From Gamsiella multidivaricata (Eukaryota; Mortierellomycota; Mortierellomycetes; Mortierellales; Mortierellaceae): a stretch of 64,000 bases of DNA. The number at the start of each line of letters is the position of its first letter. The first letter of the stretch is position 1. The notes under the pieces were generated by a model. The model saw only the letters and a program-made list of their open reading frames with translations, made no database searches and had not been told where the DNA came from. The stretch covers positions 672,130-736,129 of the forward strand of contig NW_026251713.1 of the NCBI RefSeq assembly GCF_025024155.1, given 5' to 3'. This document shows, piece after piece, positions 11,701 to 22,000 of this stretch. The translations under genes and the position numbers were made by a program.

Positions 11701-12221
11701 GTATCATTGAGGACGTAGTCGGGTATGTCGCTCTCTGATCCTGCAGATCTGGAATGGCGTGCATTGAGGCGCTGTTGATTTGACGCTGACGGATTTGGTG
11801 ACTGGAGTTGTTGCTGTTGCAGCTGTGAGTATGGAGAGGCATGAACTGCTGGTGTCAGAGGGGTGTTAAGTAATGTGCTGTGGTCCGCGTTGTAGATTGA
11901 GCGGTGCAAATCGGTGGAAATGAACAAATCCTTGTGTTGAAGTCGCTCTCCAAATGGTAAACTGGCTGGCTTGATCGGAGGTGAAAATATCTCTGCCATG
12001 TTGCTGCTGACGTTGATTCCTTTGGAGACGTGCCTTTTCGGCGATGATCTCGCAGTGTCCATGGAGTTCATGACCTCGTCCCTGCCCATTTTTGAGGCAT
12101 AGCTTTCGCCAATGCTGGTCTTCAGTTGGTCGTGGTCGCCATTGTAAATCGGTTGAGAGGTATTGGAGGAAGGAGAGGCTATGGCTGGGGTGGCGGATTC
12201 ACCGTGATGAGATGAAAGCAT
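8709..12221 (-). CDS. Large Ser/Gln-rich protein of unknown function (1170 aa)
   Basis: A single uninterrupted 1170-codon frame, unusual beside its intron-containing neighbours. I do not recognise the family. Most of the protein is low-complexity: Ser/Thr/Pro stretches, poly-Gln blocks (VLQQQQQGAPLQQVQQ, about residues 400-420), and basic patches such as RRGSKAKAKRRVG and NPARKKKNVPR that could be nuclear localisation signals. Two parts look folded. One is about residues 550-620, starting TYYRGPAPCGNPEPLYEYL and containing ICPETTCSM. The other is a segment with DPRHKVAEKMVHMDEAEYAV. The C-terminus has a Trp/Tyr-containing block (GVDYTTTCWYDVERLQ). Gln-rich plus basic composition would suit a transcriptional regulator, but there is no visible DNA-binding domain, so this is only a suggestion. 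Its 3' end converges on the thiolase gene. Confidence 0.8.
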   Translation of the reverse strand: MLSSHHGESATPAIASPSSNTSQPIYNGDHDQLKTSIGESYASKMGRDEVMNSMDTARSSPKRHVSKGINVSSNMAEIFSPPIKPASLPFGERLQHKDLFISTDLHRSIYNADHSTLLNTPLTPAVHASPYSQLQQQQLQSPNPSASNQQRLNARHSRSAGSESDIPDYVLNDTPPANCKVPLDLSRRSSFHTMMSPPPSGGLIKSTTAHTLYSANERHGDAVKFTDINSPKPRALQKRRSNTSNSTRRHSVPNNVHNISVTAAPLNVTIQRLGMGQSTLDAQGPGMNDPYLPTPTDSAFRPSITGDSTTNMDFTTQITSAIPSFLSSTSVGTAYSIGVHPFDVMPALNTADAWPAGDVSGMSGMPGMSLPMSNATKSATIQYLQQLQQSIMQQPNVSNTSQVLQQQQQGAPLQQVQQMDALLVQSKQQKSSQPGQGSQSRRGSKAKAKRRVGSLPAPPATPSYMSAEMPWSSLSSHMQQVAAQTILPSQQYSSAEILALTNNQPIISPAFSTSPSPSSAETAQSPSNLATYYRGPAPCGNPEPLYEYLASPTVVPGLEIIGHDYYGNYVQILPICPETTCSMNQDPVYLNLLQAIYAHTIPFLDLAPGSEEETQRLMNGTHSAISTQSIQPPFKHLLPLNGSAGIGTQATLGNQRSMTTSVSAPSFQQPSDNNKLVRRASVASISSTLASGSRKASTVSNPSLNNPARKKKNVPRTHPYKSTSVFKEDNPMVTEAILTQVGGLGGIGNSATVSATDPRHKVAEKMVHMDEAEYAVHYSKHYQSMNKSVSTINLCLAQTLATPMPGSGQGAPNPSLLMSSSVSAPSIANATTNSVSGSASSPLETIAAADFIRALSECNGGMNDLGINTNELTSVVSDMNFAQNDLASLESLMRMDSNAVATMHAAASATWPHWFDLNQLEKDICQEGMTHQASAFSSASCSRNNLPLTSSTTLASFAGISRDSTSTNLLLSSSTDLAMMEGLLDDNHPLISKSSSDSSQDSEMTLAPPASSAYHQNSTSQVLVFDQYPGPPQAQSGSSSFDHSGPPTSSSTSSCSGSNGGSQPSELKKSISNDLGIPYTSSLLTVLPFSAEHSHPIFPTRGNRRSGWYRSKSVASQGLSEITGVDYTTTCWYDVERLQSVVRESISFQESSALKSLEDLTNSNPPKEIT

Positions 12222-12834
12222 TGCCCCTGAAGTGCTGTGTTATCCGTTCGATTGGGTGATGCTTTTGGTGGCAAATTATTTGAACCATGGTGACACAGAC
12301 AAATCGCGTTAGAAAGGAGACGCGCAGCAAAACACAACGTATCCGTCGTTCATGTCAAAGGAGAGCCTCATCATTACCGATTAGAAGATGCAAAGGTACA
12401 CAGGAGAGTATCGATTGGACTATATAAACTAAGAGGTGCAGCTGTAAAATGAAGCAGGGGAGAAGGATCTTGGAGAAGAAATTAATATGGTAGGGCCATA
12501 GCTCGGACTTTGGGAGACTGTCGGCGAGAATGGACGATCATAGAAAAGAGATAGTAAAGAGAAAGAAGAAGAGGGACAATCGATGGTGCTTTGCAGCATT
12601 GGCTAGACAAGAAGGACTACATGAACCGGATAACGTGAGCAGGACTGTGAGTATCGTAGAACAACCTGTCCTCCCTCCCTTGCTCCAAATCCGCTAATTC
12701 CCCAGACTTGAGAGGTTGCAGGTCGTCATAACGATACCAAAGAACGGCGGCGTCAGTCGTCAGGAAAATCTGGGTCCCATCACGACGCGTTGGAATCATG
12801 GACAGACGACAAATGGGCATCTCGAATCGCAGCC

Positions 12835-12874
<40 letters not shown>

Positions 12875-13688
12875 AGAGGGAAACAATACAAGAAATAGGG
12901 ATCCGGTGCATTGAATATGTTGTGCCGTTGGAGACATACACATATGAGATGTATATGTATACTTACGTGCGTCCTGGCAGCCGGAGAGAGGTCATGCCGG
13001 CCTTCCGGAGCCATGCCAATACGCCCTAGATTGCATTATTCACCTTCAGGCGTATTTTCTCATGCACGCCATCCCACCCACAGGCTGTTTTGAGTACCGA
13101 GAGACTAAAGAAGGTGGCATCAACAATGCGGCCTAAAAAGTGTGGGGAAGAAAGTATTTCAGGCCAATTCTACCCATTCTGCTTGCGTCTTCACCGTAAA
13201 AACGCCAATGGTCCGGCCGATTGGATTACATATTACGACATAGCCGTGTGTTTTTACATATATATAAACATTAGTATCGACACATGTGGTGGAAAGACCC
13301 ACTGTCAGGGGCATGCGACATAACCAAGTATGTGGTTGAACAGGTAAAGAGAACAGTCGTCCTTCCATTGTCGAGTACCTTCAACAATGAACTATAAAAG
13401 ATGACAGGGATTGGAATAATAAATTTTCCTTGCTTCTGGTTCTCCCTCACTTTTTGTACGGTCAAGCAGATCAGGAATACCGTTGTTGGATTTGCATAAT
13501 CAAGATCGTCCTCAGCTCAGCGGTTTGCCCCACGATTGCTTTTTGGGTACAGGGGGGATCCAGGAGCATCGAATCCTACGCGAAACAATAGTCAAGTGCA
13601 TCGGCATAGAAAATCTACTTGCGCTCTGTGACTGATATTACGAAAGATTGAATGAAAAGCGTTCAGAAGATAGGAATTTTATTGTACA
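12222..13688. other. Intergenic with A35 homopolymer
   Basis: Upstream region of the 1170-aa gene and downstream region of the kinase gene. It contains a 35-base poly(A) run at 12838-12872. No coding potential is supported; the short frames spanning the run are low-complexity artefacts. Confidence 0.55.
12838..12872 (+). repeat. Poly(A) run, 35 nt
   Basis: An uninterrupted A35 tract, followed by GAAGAGGGAAAC. It could be a retroposition tail or a nucleosome-free element. No target-site duplication was evident by eye. Confidence 0.9.
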
Positions 13689-15137
13689 CTACGATGCAGA
13701 TGGAGGGGCAAAGCACAGCACGGTAGTGATATCATACGAGATGCCGCCTTCCTCCTCGCCCAGCTCGATAAATGCCAATAGCTGATCATTAAAGTACTGC
13801 ATCGCCGGTGCTGGCATTCCTGGATAGCTGGAGAGGATCGCGAACATCGGCAGCCATTTCTCCACACCTCCTCTCAAGAACGCCTTCCAGCAATGGTCGA
13901 ATGTGTATTCTGAAGGCTTCACAACACCCAACTCGACCAATCTCTCCCAATACTTTTTCAGAGCAGTCCGAGCATGGGCCTGGAAGACCGGAATGGCAAC
14001 GTCCGAGATCACCGTCTGTCCCAAGTCCGTCGTTGGCTCCCAGATGCAGACCTCAGACCAATCGTAGATGGCCAAGTCCGGAGACGTTGAAGACTGTGAT
14101 CTGTCCAGGATCATGTTGGCGGCATGGAAATCACCGTGGGACAGCGTGAAGGGTACTGATCGGTCCTGCAGTCGGCGTTGTAGTGTCTCCCAGGAAGCGC
14201 TCGCCAACGACTCGTCTATTATTTTAACCAGCTTTTCTGAATACTTGACTGGATAGTCCTCGCCTGAGGCCATGACTTTGCCTTTTTCCCACGCACTTGC
14301 GCTGGCCTGAATGCTCCACTCCCAGCGAACCCGGTTGGTACCACGGTACCACCCCGCAGTCTTGAGCCAGTCCAGTTGCAAGAGTCTAGAGTCGTTCCAA
14401 TGTTGAGCATGGATCCCAGCAGCGGTGATAAACATCTGCTCGAGCATAGCCACTGCAGATGGCAATGTGCTCTTATCGACTGATGGCGGTACTCCCCAGA
14501 TCTGGTTTCCAAAGACAAAGTTGACGTCGACTGGAGGTAGAGCTGAAGTGTTTGCTTCAGCACGTCCACGGCGCTGCTTGATATCCTCCATAAGGATAAC
14601 GTACTCGCCCAGCCATGGCGATGCGTGTGCGTAATAGACCTTTGGCAGAAGCGTACTGGGTGTCAGTTCCTTGGCGATATCCGAGGTGTAAAAAATAGCC
14701 TCACGCGTCTGACCCGAGATGATGTTGCCTAGCCGCCTGCGAAATCCGTCTGCACTCTTCTTCAGGATCAAGTGCAGTTCCTGTGAATCTTGCTCCGAAC
14801 CTGTTTCCTTGGATCCATTGCTAGACCTGTAGGTGACAAGGACACGGGTCATGACGCCAGCCATTCCGCGGTTTTCATCCAGTCCTTTGCATTCTACATT
14901 GGTGATGGTAGCACCCTTTGGAATTGCCTCTGCAGCAAGCAAGGTCTTCTTGAGCCATGAGATCGAGATATCGCTGTCGCCGGGGTTGGGTGCGTGGCCG
15001 AGACCGATGGCGGAAGAGAAGACGATAGAGACAAGGTGGCGACGGAGGGTTGCATAGGCCTGGGCAGCGACAGCCTGGAGCGAATAGTAGCGATAAGTAG
15101 TCCTAGACGTGAGCATCGAGGATGAGGTGGCTGTCAT
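13689..15137 (-). CDS. APH/CHK-type kinase (ecdysteroid-kinase-like phosphotransferase)
   Basis: A 482-aa single-exon protein of the aminoglycoside phosphotransferase/choline-kinase superfamily, closest in layout to the EcKL/CHK group that phosphorylates small hydroxylated compounds. The catalytic Brenner motif is SHGDFHAANMILDR (about residue 340), with catalytic Asp and metal-binding Asn. The metal-binding DxD-equivalent follows as LAIYDWSEVCIWEP. The N-lobe has a beta-strand/Lys region (ELHLILKKSADGFRR) and a Glu helix (REAIFYTSDIAKEL). The first 50 residues contain a weakly hydrophobic AVAAQAYATL segment but no clear targeting signal. The substrate cannot be told from sequence; detoxification or secondary-metabolite modification are options. 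Start: first ATG, after an in-frame stop. Confidence 0.85.
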   Translation of the reverse strand: MTATSSSMLTSRTTYRYYSLQAVAAQAYATLRRHLVSIVFSSAIGLGHAPNPGDSDISISWLKKTLLAAEAIPKGATITNVECKGLDENRGMAGVMTRVLVTYRSSNGSKETGSEQDSQELHLILKKSADGFRRRLGNIISGQTREAIFYTSDIAKELTPSTLLPKVYYAHASPWLGEYVILMEDIKQRRGRAEANTSALPPVDVNFVFGNQIWGVPPSVDKSTLPSAVAMLEQMFITAAGIHAQHWNDSRLLQLDWLKTAGWYRGTNRVRWEWSIQASASAWEKGKVMASGEDYPVKYSEKLVKIIDESLASASWETLQRRLQDRSVPFTLSHGDFHAANMILDRSQSSTSPDLAIYDWSEVCIWEPTTDLGQTVISDVAIPVFQAHARTALKKYWERLVELGVVKPSEYTFDHCWKAFLRGGVEKWLPMFAILSSYPGMPAPAMQYFNDQLLAFIELGEEEGGISYDITTVLCFAPPSAS

Positions 15138-15530
15138 ATTGCTGTCGTTGTGCTTTCTTGAAATGCAAAATAGTATGCAAGCTACGTGGAATATCAGCTA
15201 TTTCAAACAAAAATTTTCCGCAGTAGACTCCAAGCAGTCACCGAGCACTGCGGATTGCGGCGCGATATCCCTTTGGAGTCTTTGCTGTTGCTTTTGAACA
15301 GAGCCCTCCGAAAAGGAACAAGAACTATAATAAGCTTCCATGTCGTAGCACCCATTGCCTCCACGTGGCACCCAGGGCTTTCCGCAAAAATATATTGGTG
15401 GATAAAATTATCGTGTTCGGAATTGGTGACAATTCAAAGGCGACCTGGCGACTTCCACAAGATATTCAGCTGCACCTCAGACCCCATCATTTGCAACTCC
15501 ATACCGATCCTCCTCTTCAGACACCTGCGA
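15138..15530. other. Upstream region of the kinase gene
   Basis: No gene is supported. It is the probable promoter and leader of the minus-strand kinase. Confidence 0.5.
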
Positions 15531-17052
15531 TCATGCGGAAGAAACAATCACGACATTCTCAAACGACACAAGGTTAGTCCCCAAAATGCATGAATCACGG
15601 TGTAGATCTTTCCGGTTCCATCGTCTTGGAGGCAGCTCTGTATAATGGGCCCTTGAGCCGCAGATCGGAGCAAGGCTCCGCGAGGAGACGGAGAGCCAGC
15701 CAGACAGTCTTCGCAGTGGCCACGGTGTAATAGGACCACGCGGGTGTGCCGTAACTTCTCTCCATGTCAACGACGTTGTAGCTAACATAAAGCGTACTGT
15801 AGCCCCAATATATGAGAAGAAAAAAAGTTTTGTCCGAGAGACGCAAAGCATCGCGTTGCAATCTACGAAGCGTTCAAACGCTGGAGGTCTAGCAGGAGGG
15901 AGACGCCATCTGTGAAGGACAAAGGAAAGAGACTGATGGTAATGGTAGCTGCGAAGTTCGGCTGCATTGGAAAGGACTTCTCCTCACGAAAACTGGATAT
16001 GGCTGGAATCGTCGCCTATGGTTTCGACATGGCGCTGCTTACGGTAGTATACCTGAATATCAGGTAAGGATGTTGACGTTGCCAACTCTCCTCGAGTTGC
16101 ATACCAGCATATTTACCTTGCTTCCAGCCGCCTTCGTCGCGATAGCTTGAGCTCCACCCAGGTGATTCGCACAGAGTCCTGAATGTGTACCGTCGACAAT
16201 AAAAAAAACCCCCCTTCCAAGCCAGAAGGAGCTCGTCCTGAGTCTCGAGGTCAGAAGATATCACCCTGCTATAGGAAGCCCAAACTCGACATAGGGAAAC
16301 GGATGGAGATGACAGACGGGCTCAGTATATGTCTTGAAGGGAATAAAAAAAAAATGATAATCGGTAGCCATAGTCCTCGGGATAGAGGTCAAGTCGAGTT
16401 GGCAGGCTTATAGCGTTCACTACTAGTCAAACACGCGTAGTCGAAGTAGGATACTCGTGCCATGGACGGCATGTTGATCATTATGAATGCACGGTCATGA
16501 AGATCGGACATTTCCTCGCTTATCTTATTGGGCCTAAGTCCACTGGATAGGACACTGCGATGATTGCACAGCATGGTTGGGGTTCCAAAGAATAGAGTGT
16601 ATAGTAAGGTTCCTCGATTCACATGCCAAAAAGCCCATTCGATCTAAGTCAGCCCCTCGTAACCATAAATATGCGATGTGTCGTGTTTCCCCAAGTCTTT
16701 AAAAAGGATATTCATACTATCGTTGATCAAGAGTATCAGAATGTTCTGGATATTGAAGCCGTTAGAGCGAATGAATTTCGATTATCATTTAATGGCAGTT
16801 TCAAGATCCTGGAAAAATGAACTGACGACTTTGTAAGAAAAGATCCTCGTCTGATGGACTTGCCTGAGCTGTGTACGACAAAACAAGGGTCGAAGAATGG
16901 CAAAGCCAGCGAATCGGGCGTTCGTGTGCCTCGAGATTGGATGCCAGAGATGGATAGACAGGGTCTATGTGGGTGCTCAGAAGCTGGCTAATATTGGTCT
17001 CGAGTGGATCAGTAGCCTGTCTCGCCCAGAGCCCCTCCGCCGGCCCCAACAA
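15531..17052 (-). other. Possible unresolved multi-exon gene or gene relic
   Basis: Several minus-strand blocks look protein-like but do not join confidently. They are 17052-16801 (starts LGPAEGLWARQATDP), 16620-16400 (contains EEMSDLHDRAFIMINMPSM and YFDYACLTS), 16260-16016 (TLCESPGWSSSYRDEGGWK), and 15861-15590 (YGTPAWSYYTVATAKTVW). Short AG-rich junctions could link them. The order is consistent with one gene read right to left, but no family is recognised and some blocks contain stops, so a decayed gene is equally possible. Confidence 0.25.
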
Positions 17053-18008
17053 GAATAACTGTACAGGCCGTATCCGTTAAAATTTATCCTAGGTGACTGT
17101 CTCTCTTTCCAGATGAGACGGTCTAAGGGAGTGGATTGATTTATTCAAGCCATCCTGCACAGAAGATTGATTTTGAGGCCGTGCGCGGTCGCTGTGCCCC
17201 CCTGAACCCCCTTAAATGCTAAATTAGTGGCGACTGGCCAGAAAAGGAATCGAGCGTTCCCTTGCCGAAAAATGGTCAGGAAGCATATTTTTTTCCCTCT
17301 CATCGTCCAGGAGATCTCACGCACGGCCGGCGAACGCAGCCGAGCAAGCCCCTTTTAACAACCACTTTGCCAGCTGTAGCAATGAATGATGCAACCCGGT
17401 AGGGCATAGGGCGACACAGCTAAAGAGGAGGACATCACCTCACTAGACATACAGAGATTAAGGCGGTCCAAAAAGAAAAAAAAAATCCCTTCAACTCTCT
17501 GAGCGCCTGTTACCTTTACCCCTACGTTCGCAACAAGCACGTTTTGCTCTGCCCTCAGCGCCAGGGAAATATCCACCCGCACTCATTCCTTCCGAATCTT
17601 TCCATTGCTCACTCTCGTGGCATTAGGGCTGTCGGTGAATGAAAACAGGGTGGTCCTGCTCAGACCGATTGTTGAGATTCAAAGAACGTACTGTACATGT
17701 ACTGAACGAGGACTACGCGTCCCGCTTTTTTTTTTTTTTTTTTTTTTTTTTTTCCTTATCGCGATGTTATTTATGGTTTTCTTTTTCTACGGAATTTCGA
17801 ACTCCAGCAATCTTTCAGGGCAACCCAGCCCCCGATGCATCGGTCTTGGCACTGGCCACACAGCTCTTATCTCTCTGGTCGCACTATAGCCGGCTGTGTA
17901 AAAAGACTAATAAACACGTAATAGACAACCATTACTACAGATTAGTCTAGATGACGAGCAAAAGATCGATCCCAGCTGGACATCAATCCTGACCCCGGCA
18001 AAGGAAAG
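17053..18008. other. Intergenic with T28 homopolymer
   Basis: No gene is supported. It contains a 28-nt poly(T) run at 17726-17753 and, at the right end, the distal promoter of small gene G. Confidence 0.55.
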
Positions 18009-18016
18009 TATAAATA
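18009..18016 (+). promoter_or_regulatory. TATA box of small gene G
   Basis: TATAAATA in the context AGTATAAATACACC, 106-113 bp before the ATG. It is followed by a CT dinucleotide tract (about 18050-18071) and an A/C-rich leader with CAACAACC and repeated CCAAAAAA units. Confidence 0.7.
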
Positions 18017-18121
18017 CACCCAACGACAACCGCCCATTTCCTAACGCCCTTCTCTCTCTCTCTCTCTCTCAGCACACTCGAAAAAACAACAACCAAAAAA
18101 CCAAAAAACCACACCTCAGCC

Positions 18122-18346
18122 ATGCAGTCCATCAAGCGCCATTCCAAGAACTCTTCCTCGGTCTCCCCTGACATGACCCCTCCTGCCTCACGCCGAAACT
18201 CCATGCACAACAACAACAGCAGCAGCAACCAGGGTTGTGGTAGCCCTCGTCCTGTCAAGAACGACCAGCAGATTCGTGACGCGATGATGCAGATCTGCAT
18301 GTCCAAGTGTATCCTCGTTCACCCTTCACAACCCTTCGTCTTGTGA
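18122..18346 (+). CDS. Small protein family member G (divergent, up to 74 aa)
   Basis: A small basic protein starting MQSIKRHSKNSSSVSP. It has the family core in the form TPPASRRNSMH, where RRNSM is a textbook basophilic (PKA-type) phosphosite. An Asn/Ser linker and a helix with NDQQIRDAMMQICMSK follow. The N-terminus (SIKRHSKNSSS) replaces the FFK/LFK of other members. Start and promoter layout (TATA, CT tract, A/C-rich leader) match the family. The last dozen residues (after MSK) differ from all other members, so the reading frame may be spliced there; an AG acceptor near 18750 is one possible partner, but no strong donor is visible. Function is unknown. Confidence 0.6.
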   Translation: MQSIKRHSKNSSSVSPDMTPPASRRNSMHNNNSSSNQGCGSPRPVKNDQQIRDAMMQICMSKCILVHPSQPFVL

Positions 18347-19080
18347 AAGAAAGAAAGAAAAAAACGAAAAAAAAAAATCCATTCAACCTGCACCTATCGG
18401 CAGTATGCGAACCCTCCCCCTCTCCCCATACCGCCCACCTCTCGCCTTGCTTTGCTTCTCGGCTGGAGAGAGGGGGGAGGGTGTGTGTGAAGGGCATTAG
18501 TTCCGAGCCAGCGACCTGCTTCTTTTTTGATCAAGCATCGATCGACATTGCTTCCAAAAAAAAAAAATACACCTGGAGGAGCCCCCTCCCCCTTCGAGTC
18601 AAGAATCGATTCCCCTCTAGCCCGGTTCTCTGCTCGTCTTTTTCTTCTTCTTATTCCCCTCCCTGTCCCTGCCCTCTCCCCCTTCCCTTCTCTCCTCCCA
18701 ATCTGAGGGGGTGGGGGTGGGGGTGGGGAGGGTGGAGGGACGCGCTTTAGCCTCCATACCGATCTATAGCTGTTATTCATACGAACCGAAAAAAAATAAA
18801 TCTTTTTTCACGATTATATTTTTGAATGCTTGTATATATTTCTACACTCTTCTGCTGTTGTTGTTATTATTGCTATTGTTGCTATTGTTGCTGTAGTTGC
18901 TGTCACTGTTTGCTGATCAAGACTAGCTTCTACAGAGAAAAGAAAATGGGTCGCATACTGGGGTATAAGATGATAGGATGACTATGTACAATGTTATGAA
19001 AAAGGCTCACGCCTCGAATGATATATACAGAAAAAGAAAAAGAGAAAAAAAAAATGGGTGCGCAAAAAAATAAATTGCGT
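18347..19080. other. Intergenic with G-rich and GTT microsatellites
   Basis: It holds a C/T-rich stretch (18400-18700), a G-rich run at 18703-18740 with four or more GGG blocks (G-quadruplex-capable on the plus strand), and a (TTG)n-like microsatellite at 18851-18905. No gene is supported. Confidence 0.55.
18703..18740 (+). repeat. G-rich tract (G-quadruplex motif)
   Basis: Repeated GGGGGT units followed by GGGGAGGG. This satisfies a simple four-G-run quadruplex pattern and lies downstream of small gene G. Confidence 0.6.
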
Positions 19081-22000
19081 CTACACTACCAAGGGCTGGA
19101 ATTCGTATCGCGACTTTGGCACGAGCATGAACGCAATGTGCTCACAGGGATCCTGGAGCTCCGATTCAATCATATTCTTCTCCCTCTCCGCCTCTCCCTC
19201 CTCATCCTCCCATTGCTGAGGCAACACCTCCTGGGCCTCCACCGCCAAGGGTGAGAGACACTGCTGCTGCTGCTGCTGCTGCTGCGGGAATCCCGCCGCA
19301 GAAGAAGAAGACGACGACGACGACAGCGATGACAACGACAGGGTCGCACTCCCCGATCTCGAAAGCGAGGACTTTTGTTGTCGACGATGCCTGTCCTTTC
19401 GGGTGAGCGACAAAATCGTGGCGATCTGTCTACGCATCGACTCGTGTTCCTCCTCATCCGGGACCGCCTCCGATCCCAACACCCCCGATAAGGATGGCAC
19501 GGACGCAGCAGCCAACGGGCGCCTCTCCTCCTTGTCCGAGCCCTGGGCTTGGAGGCCGTGATTGGGATCGATGAATGTGGAAAAATCCAGTCCGCGGCCA
19601 TTGGCGAATCGCAGCGAGTTTCTGTGGCTCGAGCGCGACGGGAGTGTCTCGGCACGGGCGCCCATTTGTCCATAAGGAGAGGATCCCGGTACACGCGTCG
19701 TCTTGGATCGAAACAGAGCCAACTGCCTGTTCACCTGGATCAGCTCCGGCAGTGTCTCGGTTTGGGATGCCTTCAGCTGATTCTGCTTCAGGATCTCAAT
19801 CGTCTCCGGGCCGGCCTGTAGGGGTTTGAAATCGGACATGTGTCCCCCGCTGGCCACGAAGTTGGCACCGGACCGTGATCCCAGAGAGCGTCGACCCTGT
19901 GGACAATCGGGAACGGGGGTCGTCTTCGTTCCAGCAAACGAATTGGGTCTGCCGCCGAAGCGTGAGCATTGTCTTGCCAGGGAACGGAAGGACGGCGTCA
20001 AATGCTGTCTCAGTGTCTTCTTGTGGGTCATCACTGCCTGAGTAGTCGTGGTCGAGACCGCTACATGGGGTGTCGTACGGACGACTTCAGTGGCTCTGGC
20101 AGGACTGCTCCTATGTGCGACTGCTGCTCCCTTTGTGTCCTCTGCAGGCACGGGGATTGCAGCGCGACTGGGGTTTTCTTTCTTGATCAAGCTCATCCTC
20201 TTGGCGGCGGCTGAAAGCGAAAATGTGTTGGATCGACAGAGCCCCAGCACGCGAGAGGTCTCGGTGGAGAGGACGGCTGGCGAAGCCAGTCGGTTGAGGG
20301 AACCGGTTCGAGCGACCGAGGCATCTTGATGAAGTGGTCGTGCACCATAAACCTGTGCACCGTACTGCAGCTGCGCCTGTTGGAGCTGCAGCGCCATCTG
20401 TTCCTCCTCTTGTTGCAGGCGCTGATAATAATAGTGGCGTTCCCACGCGAGCTCCTCGGCCGACTTCAGAGGCGCGCCACAGGCAAAGGCGGTGTCGACA
20501 GCGGCTGGCACGGTCTGGTATCGGTGGTGCTGGACCGATTGTGCCTGGACACGCTGTTCGACATAGGGAAAGTGCTGGATTCGGTAATGATGCAGTTGAG
20601 ACGAAGGGTTCTTGTGCTGATCGTACATTCGGTGCTGATCCGCCTCCGATTTCTCGGCATAGGACCGGTACCCGCACATGGGCATAGATGTACTAGGGTT
20701 CGATAGTGAGCTAGAGCGACGATGGGTTCGTGGGCGAAAACTCACGGCGCGTTCATCTGAACAAGCAGACGGCTCCCTGTCAATGTTCTCGTCTCTTGAC
20801 ACCTCGAGTTCGATATCGCTGTGTGAAAAATCCTGATGCTTGAGCCATGTTGTCACATACTCATCCTTGACGTGGCGGGTTGGAGTAGTGTTGACAGCTG
20901 TTGTACTGTGGCGGGTGTATGTCTGTGTTTTAGGGGTGGTATCTCTAATTGCGAGGTATTGTGAGCGATCATGCTGCTGCTGTGAAGGGTTGGGCGAAGC
21001 TTGTTGGGAGCGCTGTTGTTTGCTCAGAGATTTCCTCTTGCGCAGGATCTGTCGCCTGGTCTGCAGGAGACTGAGGAAGATGACGGTGAGGGTGATTGAG
21101 AGCAGAGTTGCGACGGCGGTTATCTTTGCGCGCTGGCGTCGACGGGCGATCTTGTCGGCCTTGGAGCGAGAAGAGCGAGAGAGGCTTTGCGGAAAGGGGA
21201 AATTGGGTTGCTGGGAGGTGAAGCAGGTACAGGCGCAGGCTGACTTCAGCAGAGGAAGCGTATGGGCTGATGAGGAGTGGAGCGTGGGCGAAGGCGGGGG
21301 GGAGGGCAGCGCTGTTGCGTGGTCGATTTCGCTGCCTGGGGATTTGCAGTCGGGGGCATTCTTCCCGCTGGTCGGGAATGCTGGGATTGGTGGAGGGAGT
21401 GATGAGGATGTGCAGCACGGGAAGCAGTCTTCGCATGTGCCGTCAGCGGTGGTGAGGTGGGGTGTGGAGAAGCCGGCGGACGAGGCCGCAGAGGAGGGGG
21501 CCGAGAATGCGGCAGAGGAGTGCGAGGACTGGGAGTTGGTGGATGAGGATGAGGCGGTGGAGACGTTCCGGACGAGGGCACGCCACTGGGAGACCGAGGA
21601 ATGGGTGGGGATGGCATGAGCGGGCAATATCACGTAAGATGGGGGAGGGAGGGAGGGAGGGAGGGAGGGAGAGGGAAGGGAATGCACATGAAAGAGCGAG
21701 GGAGGGAGGGTCATAGTCAGAGTTGGCGATCATGATGACGAGAGAGAGAGGGAGAGAGGGTGGGAGAGAGAGAGAAAGAGAGAGAGAGAGAGGATAAGGA
21801 ATTGCGATCGTCATAGATAACCGTTGCATGGATGTACGTTGTCAACGCGAGGTCATGGACGCGGGCGCGAGATAGAGGCCGGCAGGAGACAGGAGAGAAC
21901 CCGTCGAATCAGGACGGCCAGGGGTGGTGGGGGGGAGACAGCGAGGGAGGGAGAGCGGAGAGAGATAGAGACGATGATTAGGTTCTGGGTCTTGTTGTTG

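Noticed and set aside
20840..21619. 259-codon plus-strand frame antisense to the membrane-protein gene
   Set aside because: Shadow of the opposite coding strand with Glu/Arg-rich composition; no family resemblance.
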